This document shows, one piece after another, positions 23,331 to 33,899 of a stretch of DNA of 64,000 bases (position 1 is its first letter; the number at the start of each line of letters is the position of its first letter). The DNA is from Notamacropus eugenii. Lineage: Eukaryota > Chordata > Mammalia > Diprotodontia > Macropodidae. A program made the translations under genes and the position numbers. The notes under the pieces are model-generated. The model was not told the DNA's origin. It searched no databases and saw only the letters and a program-made list of their open reading frames with translations. The DNA lies in assembly GCF_028372415.1 (NCBI RefSeq), contig NC_092873.1:353338660-353402659 (forward strand). Reading direction: 5' to 3'.

Positions 23331-23394
23331 TTAAAAAAGTGCAGTTGGGTGGGCAGTACAAAAGCAAGTGAGAATGAAGGAACTTTGGAGAGAA

Positions 23395-23428
<34 letters not shown>

Positions 23429-23455
23429 TGTGTGTGTGTATGTGTGTGTGTAAAG
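23395..23455. repeat. compound (GA)n(GT)n microsatellite
   Basis: About 16 GA units then about 12 GT units, the same pairing as at 16,611 and 37,448. Confidence 0.9.
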
Positions 23456-23574
23456 CAAAGGAGGAAAAAAATCACAATTTGCCTGGGTTCATGCTGCAGA
23501 GCAGTGAGAGATGAAGAAAGGGAAGTGCTGGGACAATTTGTGGTATATGAATATAATGCGAAATTAGAATAATA

Positions 23575-23890
23575 GCTGACATTTCTGTATCATTTTAAGA
23601 TTTACAAAGCACATTATCTCATTTGCTAATTAATAATAGCCGTCATTTATATAATGCTTACTATGTGCCAGGCACTTCACAATTATTATCTCATTTGGTC
23701 CTCCCAGCAATCCTGGGATTTATTATTTATTATTCCCATTTTTCAGCTGAGGAAGCTGAGGCAAACAGAAGTTCAGTGACTTGCCCAGGGACACATGGCA
23801 AGCAAGTATCTGAGGCTGGATTAGGAGCTCAGGTTTTCCTGACTTCAGGCCTAACACTGTATACATTGTAGCACTTAGCTAGCTACCCCC
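23575..23890 (-). repeat. CORE-SINE, minus strand, long form
   Basis: 'tataatgcttactatgtgcc', 'tctcatttggtcctcccagc', 'cagctgaggaagctgaggca' and 'cagtgacttgcccaggg' run in order to 'acttagctagctaccccc'. A second decayed copy follows at 23,925-24,050. Confidence 0.8.
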
Positions 23891-24109
23891 AACTAGGTGT
23901 AGCTATTGTAACAAGCCTGTGACGAAGGACAGGGGGCATTTTTTCCTCTATTTTGCTGATGAAGAATTTGAATCATATACGGGTTGGTTGAGTTGCTCAG
24001 AGCTGTACAAGTAACACAGGCAGGATTCCAACTCACATCTACAGAGACTAGTGAGTTTTCACTGGGAGCCCATGAACTTGTGTTTTTGAATTTTTTAAAT
24101 GACAGATTT

Positions 24110-24355
24110 TGGCAATAGTATTTCCTTACAATTGGGTTCCAGGCAACTTGGTGTCTAGTTAGAGAAGACTCATCATCCTGAATTCAAATGTGACCTTAGA
24201 CACTTGGTAATTGTGTGATCCTGGCAAGTCACTTAACCTCAGTTTCCTCAATTGTAAAATAAGGAAAATAATAGCACCTACCTCCCAGTGTTGTTGTGGG
24301 GACAAATGAGATAACATTCTTTTTGTAAGTGCTTGATACATATTAGGTACCTAAT
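24110..24355 (+). repeat. tRNA/MIR-type SINE
   Basis: 'catcctgaattcaaatgtga', 'tcacttaacctcagtttcct' and 'ataatagcacctacctccca' are in order on the plus strand. Confidence 0.75.
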
Positions 24356-24424
24356 ATTTGATGTTTCTTTCTTATAACTTTGTAAGTGATGACAATAAAA
24401 GCAAGAAAATGCAGAATAAAGAGG

Positions 24425-24895
24425 AAAGGAATGAGCATTTTTAAAGTGCCTACTACATGCCAGTCACTGTGCTAAGCATTTTATAAATATTATTTCATTT
24501 GCCCTTCACACAATGCTGGAAGGTGATTGCTGTTATCCCCGTTTTATAGTTGAGGAAACTGGGATGAAGTGATTTACCAGGATCACAAAGCTAGTAAGTG
24601 TATAAGGCTGGATTTGAAATCAGGTCTTCCTGACTCTGGGGCATCTAGAAGATGAGTCTTCCTGATTTAAGTTGAGCCTCAGACACTTAGTAGCTATATG
24701 GCCATGAGCAAAAGTCATTTAACCCTGTTTGCCTCAGTTTCATCATCTGTAAAATGAGGTGGAGAAGGAAATGACAAACCACTCCAGTATCTCTGAAAAG
24801 AAAACCCCAAATAGGCTTATGAATAGTCAAACAACAACTTCCTGACTCTAAGTCCAGCTCTCTAAATGGATATTTGGACACCTAGCTGCCTTGAG
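24425..24895 (-). repeat. CORE-SINE, minus strand, interrupted
   Basis: It runs from 'aagtgcctactacatgccag' to 'tctggatttgaaatcagg'-like sequence, then is split by the SINE at 24,638-24,837, and resumes as 'aagtccagctctctaaa' to 'cacctagctgcc'. Confidence 0.8.
24638..24837 (+). mobile_element. MAR1-type SINE nested in another SINE
   Basis: A plus-strand copy ('ggtggagaaggaaatgacaa' tail) sits between two copies of CTTCCTGACTCT (24,626-24,637 and 24,838-24,849), a 12-bp target duplication inside the older antisense SINE. Confidence 0.9.
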
Positions 24896-25114
24896 GTCAA
24901 GAAGGGACATAGAACAGGACAATTTTGACATCATTGTGTTAAATAAAATATGCAGGGATTTTTTTCCCCCTAATGGAAAGAAAGATGATAGAAGTTTACA
25001 AATTTTCATTTTGTGTTTGGGAGCTTGTTGATGGTTACCAAGTTTATAATAATTTTTAAAAATAAAATTATTATTTTTGTAAGCTTTAAAAAATTAAGAA
25101 ACGTAAAGCCAGAT

Positions 25115-25320
25115 TGTAGAAGCCATGAACAGTTAGGGGTTTGGACTTTAATTAATAGATAATGGGAAGTTACTGAAGGTTTGGGGAAAGGAGGATGACC
25201 TAATCAGAACTGTGCATTAGGAAGATTAATCTGACTGTAAGCTTGAAGAGGGATGAAAAGGGGGGCAGGCAAGAAACTACGAAGATGCTGCAGTTTTCCA
25301 GTGAGAGTTAATTTCTGCCA
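25115..25320 (+). repeat. ancient interspersed repeat, distal part
   Basis: 'ataatgggaagttactgaag' and 'atgacctaatcagaactgtg' match the distal segment of the copy at 9,870-10,440. Confidence 0.55.
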
Positions 25321-25410
25321 CCGAGACATATCGTCACAAATCCAATGGGGAACATACTTATTCCCATTTCATTCATTTTGTCTCCCATTCCTTCTTTGCC
25401 AAGCTTTCAG

Positions 25411-25520
25411 GGATCCAACCACAAGATCAAGAACATCTCCCAGCTGGGTGGCTGGCTGTTCAGTGGCTCCTACACCTACTTCAGCCCCGCCACCATCCCT
25501 GGCCCAGGCCCTCCCTTCTT
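25411..25520 (+). pseudogene. short coding-like stretch of unknown origin
   Basis: About 30 codons from 25,411 read GSNHKIKNISQLGGWLFSGS and continue SYTYFSPATIPGPG, with third positions almost all G or C (aag atc aag aac atc), unlike the surrounding DNA. It is preceded by an acceptor-like TTTCAG at 25,405-25,410. The frame continues to 25,650, but the coding-like codon use fades by about 25,510 and no donor follows. I do not recognise the protein. It could be a stray exon, a retrocopy fragment or coincidence. Confidence 0.25.
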
Positions 25521-25691
25521 GACCTTGAGTCCCTCCTGGTCCAAAGTTAATGAAAGGTTTGGGAGAATGGAATCACTTGTTTGTATCTCGAATTTAAAGC
25601 TGTCCTCCTCTCATCCAGCTGTTTTCAGGCTCACTGGCCTCCCAGATTGAATGACCCCACAGGTTCATGACCCCTCAGCCTTCTCCCTCCT

Positions 25692-25709
25692 CCCCCCCCC
25701 CCCCCCCCC
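25692..25709. repeat. poly(C) run
   Basis: Eighteen consecutive C. Confidence 0.95.
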
Positions 25710-26930
25710 GCACTGTCTCTATCTCTCCATCTCCCTCTCTGTCTCTTTCTCCATACACTGTCCCCCAGCCCCAAACACATACACACATATTTGTGCATCA
25801 TTAGGCATAGCCAGAATTTCAGGGGCAGAAATAAGATGTGGTCCCCAGCTCTGTTACCCTTCAGTCTTATGCCCAGTCACTACTGCCCTTGCAGAAAGAG
25901 CAAATCAAAATGAGGGCAGAGTTGAGTAGGGCTGAGGTTAGAGGTGGTTGTTCGGCAAAAGGCGAGTCCTTCAGGAAAGAGAAAGATTCTGGAAAACCAA
26001 AAAGAGCAGGGGTAAAACTCAAGTGAGAGGAGAGTTTGGAAAGAAAGGGTAGAGTTGAATAAAAGTGAGGACTGGCGAATAGGGCCCCTGGGCTGGCGGT
26101 GGATACTGAAAAGGAGAGCCAGCCTTCCCTAAGCCAGGCAGCGTGGGGGTGGGGGGCTGAGGGTGGGGGAGAAAAACAAATTAGAGAGCTGGAGGAGGAA
26201 ATGGAGTCTTAGCAGCCAGGCAGAAGGGAGGAGGGAAAAGGGGGATTGGAGAGGAAGGGAAAGGGAAAGCGGCCCAGGCAATGGAGACAAAAGTCTGGGC
26301 GTCTGAGCCTCTGAGGAGCCACCTGGAAGGAGAAGCAGGCAGCAGCGGCAACATCAAACTTGGGAGGGCAGGGCCAGCTCTGAGAGAGGGGGCTGGGGGA
26401 AGGGGGTGGATGGGGATGGGGACAAGGGGACAAGGGAACCCAGGATGAGGTGAGGTGGGATTGACCCATCACCCCGCTATCACTCTGGCCTCTCCTAGTC
26501 TCCCTTCCTACCTATGCTGGGCCTTGAGAAGGTGGGGAGCCAGAGGTCTTGGCTTCCCAGACACTCCCCAGCTACCGGCATATAGTAAGCATTTGTTTAG
26601 CCCCGAGCCTCAAACCCCCTCCTTGCTTTGTTCCTTTTTAAAAATAATCTTGCAGGAACCCAAGATGGAGACAGAGGAAAGAAGGGTCAACAGCACCCCA
26701 TAAAGGGATGAGGCCAAGTTGGTGCCCAGTAGAAATGGGGCCTAAAAGTCAATTCTCTTCCCATTCCAAGTTCAAGGGAGATTCCTCTTTGCTAAGGGGA
26801 GGTGAAGGGAAGTCGTGGGGAAGGTCAAGATTGGGGAATGTTCTCCATCTCCCTTATCTAAAAGGAACCCAGAGTACTGCCCCACTACACACCATTGCCC
26901 TCAGCTCTGGGACTGGACCTGCTACCTAAA
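25710..26930. other. no gene; unique GC-moderate sequence
   Basis: No repeat family or exon is evident. The open frames lack homology and are bounded by no convincing splice sites. Confidence 0.5.
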
Positions 26931-27085
26931 CATATGGAACACATTGAAAGAATTTGTACGCTCACCTTATAATTTATGCAAATCAACTCTGTAATTAACT
27001 GTAATTTGAAGGCATCCTTTGGTATTTGAGACATTTATCCATGAGGAAATGCCCTGGTGATAATGCTTCTGTATTAACATTATTT
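26930..27085. promoter_or_regulatory. candidate conserved enhancer with octamer motif
   Basis: An AT-rich, non-repetitive block with a perfect POU octamer ATGCAAAT (26,976-26,983), a TAATTAA core (26,992-26,998) and a further TAATTT, flanked by GC-richer sequence. The motif packing resembles deeply conserved developmental enhancers. Conservation itself cannot be read from one sequence. Confidence 0.35.
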
Positions 27086-27276
27086 ACTCCACCTGTGTGG
27101 TCTCCCCCCGGAATTTTTCCCCCCTTTCTCTTGGGCTTTCTGGCTTTCAGATGGGCGAGGGATGGGGAAGCCCCCTTGCCAGAGCCTGCCTCTACTCTGG
27201 ATGTGCCGGGTTCCCCAGGGAAGAGGCACTGGCAGTTCTGCTCCTTCCCTCCTCCCACTTTGGCAAGGGGGTGGTG

Positions 27277-27278
<2 letters not shown>

Positions 27279-27346
<68 letters not shown>
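27279..27346. repeat. (GT)34 microsatellite
   Basis: A perfect 68-bp GT run. Confidence 0.97.
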
Positions 27347-27348
<2 letters not shown>

Positions 27349-27519
27349 CATAGAGAATAAAAAGGGAGCTTAGAATTCAGCTTGTACTGCTGGACCCCTA
27401 GTCCTCTCCTTCCCCCTCCCACCACTCTCTACTCACTGGGTGGCTCTCAGTAGAATACAGCCGTTTGCCCTCTTAAAGGTCTTAACGTTCCCATCTCAGA
27501 AATGGAGAGAGGAGGGACT

Positions 27520-27730
27520 TGTTAGGGCCTTTTCGGGTTAATTAGAGAAACATTAATGAAGGGAAGGGGAATCCCCAGGATAGAGGTTGTTAGGAGGGGT
27601 GTGGGGAAGGGCAAATGGATGAAGCCTCCTTGACTGATTCGGCCGGAGATGTCTAAGGGAGGGCCTTGAGACTATGTCATTGACGTCCATCGGGGAACAC
27701 ATCCTGGGAACGGGAAACTCTTGCGAAGGA
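27520..27730. promoter_or_regulatory. candidate regulatory block
   Basis: TTAATTA (27,538-27,544), the palindrome CATTAATG (27,551-27,558) and a TGACGTC half-CRE (27,681-27,687) lie in unique sequence that retains several CpGs. Confidence 0.25.
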
Positions 27731-28299
27731 GAGGGAAGGATCTTACCTCCATCTTATCCCATCTTACCTCCAAATTTATTAGAATCCAGTCCTGATTCCA
27801 TGTTCAAATTCCCAACATTGAGAAACATCTGAAAGGCTATGCAAAAGAGGACACTTTGGTCCTTAAGTCAATCCATTCCTTCCCCTTTGCCTCAATCAGC
27901 TTCTCCTCTTCTCCTGGCCTCAAATGTCTTCTCTCCCTTCTCTGTCTACCCCAAAGTGCTGAAGCTGATGATTCACTGAAAAAAAAAATCTCTTGTGGAT
28001 GATTTTTTTTGGAAAAAAATTTACCCTCCATTTATTCATATCTCCAGCCTCTTTCTATCCACACTGCCATATTATTTCTGATTACAATGTAGGTCCTGAC
28101 CCTAGAAATAGCTGGTTGGGCTCCAATCTTAGTACCCTGTTAATTTTGCCACCTCCCTGGGGATAGGGCTCAGACTGAGACCCATCCTAGACAGTATTAG
28201 GAACATCAGCTATGGGATCCCTTTGTTTTCACTGTTAACAGGCTCACAGCTCCCTTTCAGGGTGATTGAGAGTGCCCAGAGCCTTCTGGGATGGTTTGA

Positions 28300-28617
28300 C
28301 CCAGAGGTCTGTGTTTGTCCTTTGTTGCCAAAGAAGACCATGCCATCAGAAAAATGATGACATGACTTGCACTTGACTTTGTTTTGAGTGAGGGAGGGCT
28401 GTGCAGATCACCAGCCTCACTTCTCCACAGCCATCTGAATCCAGTGACCAGATATTCATCAGGATGACTGGAGATGACCCAGGATGAGGCAGTTGGGGTT
28501 AAGTGATTTGCCCAAGGTCACACAGCTAGTGAGTGTCAAGTGTCTGAGGTGAGATTTGAACTCAGGTCCTCCTGAATTCTGCACTGGTGCTCTATCCACT
28601 GCACCACCTAACTGCCC
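28300..28617 (-). mobile_element. long marsupial tRNA-derived SINE, minus strand
   Basis: The distal body reads 'tgatgacatgacttgcactt', 'gactttgttttgagtgaggg' and 'ccagtgaccagatattcatc'. The head part reads 'ttggggttaagtgatttgcc' and 'atccactgcaccacctaact', ending in 'gccc' at 28,617. This is a longer version of the SINE at 11,665. Confidence 0.8.
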
Positions 28618-28688
28618 TAGGGTGCTCAGGGGTAGAGCATTTGACTGCAGACCCAAGAGGTCCCTGGTTCAAATTCGGGTGCCCCCCT
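28618..28688 (+). pseudogene. tRNA-Cys(GCA) pseudogene
   Basis: 'gctcaggggtagagcatttg' followed by 'actgcaga' and 'ggtccctggttcaaatt' is the D arm, anticodon loop with GCA, and T arm of vertebrate tRNA-Cys. The 5' acceptor strand (about 6 nt) is missing, replaced by sequence abutting the SINE head. The anticodon 3' stem has an extra or altered C ('gacccaagag'). No T-run terminator follows and there is no 3' CCA, so it is a decayed gene copy rather than a recent reverse-transcribed tRNA. Confidence 0.75.
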
Positions 28689-28929
28689 TAACTTGACCCA
28701 GAAGTGGGGTGCACATCAAGGATGAGGGTCTATGGGGCCCAAATGATGGTGACTGCTAGAGAGATCGACAGAGAGAATGTGTGGAGCTGTGTCCTCACAG
28801 GCTGGATCTGCTTTGGGTCTCTGATACCCTTCTGTTTTGTCTATCCTGATGTCTGCTCTGGCCCAGCCCACTGTTGTAGCTGTGAAGATCCAAATTCAGC
28901 TATTATTAATAATAGTACTAGTGCCCTTT

Positions 28930-29150
28930 GATGGAGAATTCAGCACACATTTATTAAGCATCTATGTATCACAAGATCATAGATTTAGAGCCATTAGGAA
29001 CTAAACAGGCCATAGAGTTCAATCCCTTCATTATACAGATGAAGGAACTTGGACCCAAAGAGGGAAGTTCATTTGCTCAAGGTCATACAGCCAAGTGTCT
29101 GAGGTAGAATTTGTACCCAGGCTTCGTGATTCCAAGAACAGTACCCTGTC
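28930..29150 (-). repeat. old SINE/MIR-related fragments
   Basis: 'cacacatttattaagcatct' is followed by 'gatcatagatttagagccat', 'cattatacagatgaaggaac' and 'caaggtcatacagccaagtg', an antisense MIR-like composite. Confidence 0.6.
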
Positions 29151-29330
29151 TGCCTCGTTCCAAGACCAGTTCACCATTCTGTTTATATTCCAGTGCCTCA
29201 GGCGAAATATCACAATTACAAAATTAAAGATGAAACAACTGCCCTCAGGAGGTTTTTATTCTACTGGGAGGATTCAACATGTACCCAAGTCAGGGAATAG
29301 AAAGTATAGGGATAGAGAGCGAACAAGCAT

Positions 29331-30046
29331 CCCCCCCCCCCCCCACTTAATAGTATTTTATTTTTTCCAATTACATGCAAAGATAGCTTTCAACATTCAC
29401 TTTTACAAGATTTTGGTACCAAATTGTTTTCTCCCTCTTTCCTCTAGATGGTATGTAATCTGACATAGGCTATACACGTACAATCATATTAAACATATTT
29501 CCACATTAGTCATGTAGAATCAGAACAAAAGGGGGAAACCAAGAATAGCAACAAAAAAAGAGAAAGTAGTGTACTTTGATCTGCATTCAAACTCCGTCGT
29601 TCTTTCTCTAGATGGGTATAGTATTTTCCATCATGAATCCCTTGGAATTGTCTTAGATCATTGCACTGCTGTGAAGAGCTAAATCTATCAAAGTTGGTCA
29701 TTGTACAATGTTGTTGCTATTGTGTACAATGTTCTCCTGGTTCTGCTCCCTTCACTCAGCATCAGTTCATTTAAGTCTTTTCAGGTTTTTCTGAAATCTG
29801 CCTGCTCATCATTTCTTATAGAACAGTAGCATTCCATTACATTTGTACACCACAACTTGTTCAACCATTCCCCAATTGATGGGCATCCCCTCAATTTCCA
29901 GTTTTTGGTCACCACAAAAAAAGCTGCTATAAATATTTTTGTACATGTGGGTCCTTTTCCCTTTTTATGATGTCTGGGATACAGATCTAGTAGTAGTATT
30001 GGTGGATCAAAGTGTATGCACAATTTTATAGCCCTTTGGCATAGGG
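29331..30046 (-). mobile_element. L1-lineage 3' end, minus strand, with target duplication
   Basis: The antisense 3' UTR contains 'ccccaattgatgggcatccc', 'gctgctataaatatttttgt' and 'cagcatcagttcatttaagt'. It opens with a C-run (about 14 C). The 10-bp repeat GAACAAGCAT at 29,321-29,330 and 30,047-30,056 brackets it, so it is a 5'-truncated insertion of about 716 bp into an older repeat. Confidence 0.85.
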
Positions 30047-30064
30047 GAACAAGCATTTATTAAG

Positions 30065-30560
30065 GGTGTACTATTTTCGAGGGAAACCACTTCAGTATCT
30101 TTGCCAAGAAAACCCCAAATGGGGTCAGGAAGAATTGGACAGGACTGATAGGATTCAATGTCATGGATTCAATGACAACAAAAATTTGCTAGGTGCTACA
30201 CTAAGGACTTAACAAATCTTATTACACTAATTGTCACAACAATCCTGAGAGATCAGTGCTATTATAATCCCTATTTTAGGTTTGAGGTAACTGAGGTAAA
30301 TGAAGGTTTTGTGCCTTGCCCAGGATCACACAGCTAGTAAGTGTCAGAAGCTAAGTATGAACTCAGGTCTTCCTGACTCCAGGCCACAGGATCTCCTAGC
30401 TGACACAGACCAGATCTGGAGAATTGCTTAGACCTAGAGCCAGTACTCTAGAGATTAAGGTCTAGTAATTCAGTGACTTGCCCTGGGTCACACAGCTAGT
30501 ATGTGTCAGAGGCAGTACTTGAACCCAGATCTTCCTGTCTGGGTCTCTATAAAAGGCCAT
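30065..30560. repeat. cluster of SINE fragments
   Basis: It holds a plus-strand MAR1-type 3' tail (30,065-30,185, 'gccaagaaaaccccaaatgg'), then an antisense CORE-SINE (30,190-30,400, 'gccttgcccaggatcacaca') and another at 30,455-30,560 ('gacttgccctgggtcacaca'). Confidence 0.8.
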
Positions 30561-30583
30561 GCTGCCTCTCTATAAATATGAAG

Positions 30584-33500
30584 TACAGGATGTTCCAAAG
30601 TCTTAGTGCAGTTGTAAATTCTTTTTTAAAAATTATTTTATTTTTATCTGATTACATGTAAAAACAATGTTCAACATTTGTTTTTAAAATTTTGGATTTC
30701 AAATTGTCTCCCTTTCGTCACTGAGAAGGCAAGCAACTTGATATAGGCTATATAAGTGTAGTCATACAAAACATATTTCCATATTAGTCATGTTGTAAAA
30801 GAAAACATAGACCAAAATAAAAAGCCAAGAAAAATAGAGGAAAAAAAAGTATGCTTCGATCCATACTCAGACTCCATCAGTTCTCTGTTCGGGGAGGGAC
30901 AGCATTTTTCATCATAAGTCCTTCAGAGTAGTCCTGGATCATTGTACTGCTGAGAATAGCTAAGTCATTCTTCATTGATCATGCCATAACGTTGCTGTTA
31001 CTGTATACAATGTTTTTTCCCAGTTCTACTTATTTCACTTTGCATCGGTTCATGTAAGTCCTGCTAGATTTTTATGAGCGTATCTAGCTCATCATTTCTT
31101 ATAGCACAATAGTATTTCATCACAATCATATGTTCAGCCATTCCCTAATTGATGGGTATCCTCTCAATTTCCAATTATTTGCCAAAAGAAAAGAGCTGCT
31201 ATAAATATTTGAGCATAGTTCCAAATTGCTCTACATAATGGTTGAATCTGTTCACAATACCACCAACAATGCATTAGTGTCTCAATTTTCCCACATCCCC
31301 CAAACATTTGTCATTCTCCTTTTCTGTCCTATTCGCCAAAATAATAGGCATGAGATAGTATCTCAGAATTGTTTTAATTTGCATTTCTCCAATCAATAGC
31401 GATTTAGAGCTTTTTTTTAATATGGCTATAGATATCTTTGATTACTTCATCTGAAAACTTACCATTCATATCTTTTGATCATTTGTCAATTGAGAATGGC
31501 TCTTATTTTTATAAATTTGATTCATTTCTTTATATGTTTGAGAGATGAAGCCAATATCAGAAAAAGTTGCTTCAAAATTTTTTCCACAGTTATGATTTAT
31601 AATTGTATTTCCCTCCATCCTATTTCCCCTCTGTTCTCTCTCTCCCTCTTCAAAAGTGTTTTGCTTCAGACTACTGCCTTCCCCAATCCAACCTCCCTTC
31701 TATGAGCACCCCCACCTTTGTTTATCCCCTTCCTATCGTGTAAGATAGATTTCTATATCTAACTGAGTGTGTATGTTATTTCCTCTTTCAGCCAATTCCA
31801 ATGAGAATAAGGTTCAAGTGTTCCCCACCACATCTCCCATCTTCCTCTCCACTATAAAAGCTCTATCTTGCCTCTTTTATGTGAGATAATTTACCCCATT
31901 CTACCTGTCACTTTCCCATTCTCCCAGTGCATTCCTCTTTGTCATCCCTTAATTTCATTTTTTTTAGATATCATCCCATCATCATATTCAGCTTACGCCT
32001 GTGCCCTCTCTCTATACAGACTCCTTCTAACTGCCTTAATAATGAGGACATTCTTATGAGTTATAAGTATCTTCTTCCCATATAGGAATATAAACAATTT
32101 AACCTTATTAAGTCCCTTTTCCATTTACTTTTTTATGCTTCCGTTGTGTCTTGTAAGTCAAATTTTCTTTTTAGCTCTGGTATTTTCACCAGTAATGCTT
32201 GAAAATCCTCTATTTCATTGAATGTTCATTCCCTGACTCCCTCCCCGCAAAGGATTATACTCAGTTTTGCTAGGTAGATAATTCTTGATTATAATCCTAC
32301 CTTCTTTGCCCTGTGGAATATCATATTCCAGGTCCTCCAATCTTTTAATGCTAAATCTTGTGTTAGCCTGAATTTGACTCCGTGACACTCGAATTGTTTC
32401 TTTCTAGCTTCTTGCTATATTTTCTCCTTGACCTGGGGAGTTCTGGAATTTGTCTATTCCTGGGAGTTTTCATGTTGGGATTTCTTTCAGGAGGTGATCA
32501 GTGGATTCTTTCAATTTCTACTTTGCCCTCTGGTTCTAGAATATCAAGGCAGTTTTCCTTGATAATTTCTTGAAAGATGATGTCTAAGGTCTTTTTTTTG
32601 ATCATGGCTTTCAGGAAGTCGAATAAATTTTAAATTGTCTTGCCTGGATCTATTTTCCAGGTCACTTGTTTTTCCAGTGAGATATTTCACGTTGTTTTCT
32701 ATTTTTCATTCTTTTGTTTTTGTTTGATTGTTTGCTGATGTCTCACAGAGTTGTTAGTTTCACTTGCTCATTTCTAATTTTTAAGGAATTATTTTCTTCA
32801 GTGAGGTGTTGTGCCTCTTTTTCCATTTGGCCAATTCTACTCTTCAAGGCATTCTTCTCCTCATTGGATTTTTTTTACCATTTGGCCTATTCTGTTTTTT
32901 AAGACGTTATTTTTTTCACTATTTTTTTGTGCTTCCTTTACCAAGCTGTTGACTCTTTCTTCATGATTTCCTTGCATCACTCTTGTTTCTCTTTCCCTAC
33001 CTGTCTTACTCGATTTTTAAAATCCTTTTTGAGCTCTTCCATGACTGAGACCAATTCATATTTTTCTTTGAGGCTTTGGATGTAGGAGTTTTGACTTTGC
33101 TATCTTCTTCTGAGTGTGTGTTTTGATCTTCCTTGTCACCATAATAACTCTGGATAGAATTTTTTTCTGTTGTTTGTTCACTTTTTTCCAGCCTATTTCT
33201 TGACTTCTAAATCTTTGCTAAAGTGGGGCTCTGCTTCCAGGGTGGAGGGGGGACTGTCCCAAGCTTCAAGGTTTTTTTTTGTGCAGCTGTTTTCAGAGAT
33301 AACTCTAGGGACTTGTAGGTTTTCAGTTCTTCCAGGGTGTTACAATCTAAGGGGAGGTGTTTACTCCTCTCCTGCCTATGTTTTGGTCTGTAAGCTAGTA
33401 TTCCTCCTGGTCCTAAGACTGCCACCCAGGACTGTGACCAGATCAAGTATGGGCAAAGCAACAGTGTCGTGCCCCCACCATCAGCAAGGAGACCTCTGTA

Positions 33501-33888
33501 ATTTCTTTCTGAGAAGTTGTTTGACCCCCTTACCATCTGTGGGCTGAGAGCTCTGGAAGCAGCTGTTGCCACTGCTGATTCAATTGCCCTGAGGCCTGCT
33601 CCTAGTTTGCTGGGTCCTGGTCTGTGCTGACATGGTTTGTGCTAGACTATGCTCCACAATCATTCTGGTGCAACAGATCTTTCCAGACAAAAATATAAGT
33701 TGTCTTGGGCTGGAAAATTGTCCTTTTGTGGACTCTGCTGCTTCAGGAATTGTTTTATGGCATTATTTAAAGGTGTTTGGAGGAGTTTGGGGGAGAGCTC
33801 AGGCAAGTCCCTGCTTTTCTCTGCCATCTTGGCCAGTTGTAAATTCTTAAAGCTTAAAACTGCACTAAGACTTTTAAGACATCCTGTA
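30584..33888. mobile_element. mariner-type MITE split by a LINE
   Basis: The outer arms are CAGGATGTTCCAAAGTCTTA at the left (from 30,586) and the mirrored TAAGACTTTTAAGACATCCTG arm at the right (to 33,886), each bounded by TA (30,584-30,585; 33,887-33,888). Without the inserted LINE the element would be about 76 bp, matching the copy at 7,671. The insertion point lies at its centre. Confidence 0.8.
30624..33834 (-). mobile_element. half-L1 (HAL1-like) LINE, full-length ends
   Basis: Read on the minus strand, it starts at 33,834 with CTGGCCAAGATGGCAGAG, the typical L1 5' end. A GC-moderate 5' UTR follows to about 33,200, then a decayed ORF1 region (about 33,100-32,400: lysine/glutamate coiled-coil type codons, then 'ENRSRQ' and 'RLPESHDQK' like motifs of L1 ORF1p). 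After that comes spacer, then only the last part of an ORF2-like region and the 3' UTR, ending in an A-rich tail at 30,624. The reverse-transcriptase region is absent, so at 3,211 bp it is about half an L1. A 14-bp duplication AGTTGTAAATTCTT flanks it (30,610-30,623; 33,835-33,848). Frames carry many stops; it would have depended on L1 enzymes in trans. Confidence 0.8.
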
Positions 33889-33899
33889 CATACAAAGTA

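Noticed and set aside
28618-28688. Functional tRNA-Cys gene
   Set aside because: The 5' acceptor strand is missing, the anticodon stem is altered and there is no T-run terminator.
33207-33572. 121-codon minus-strand frame
   Set aside because: Inside the 5' UTR-like part of the HAL1-like LINE; not a host gene.
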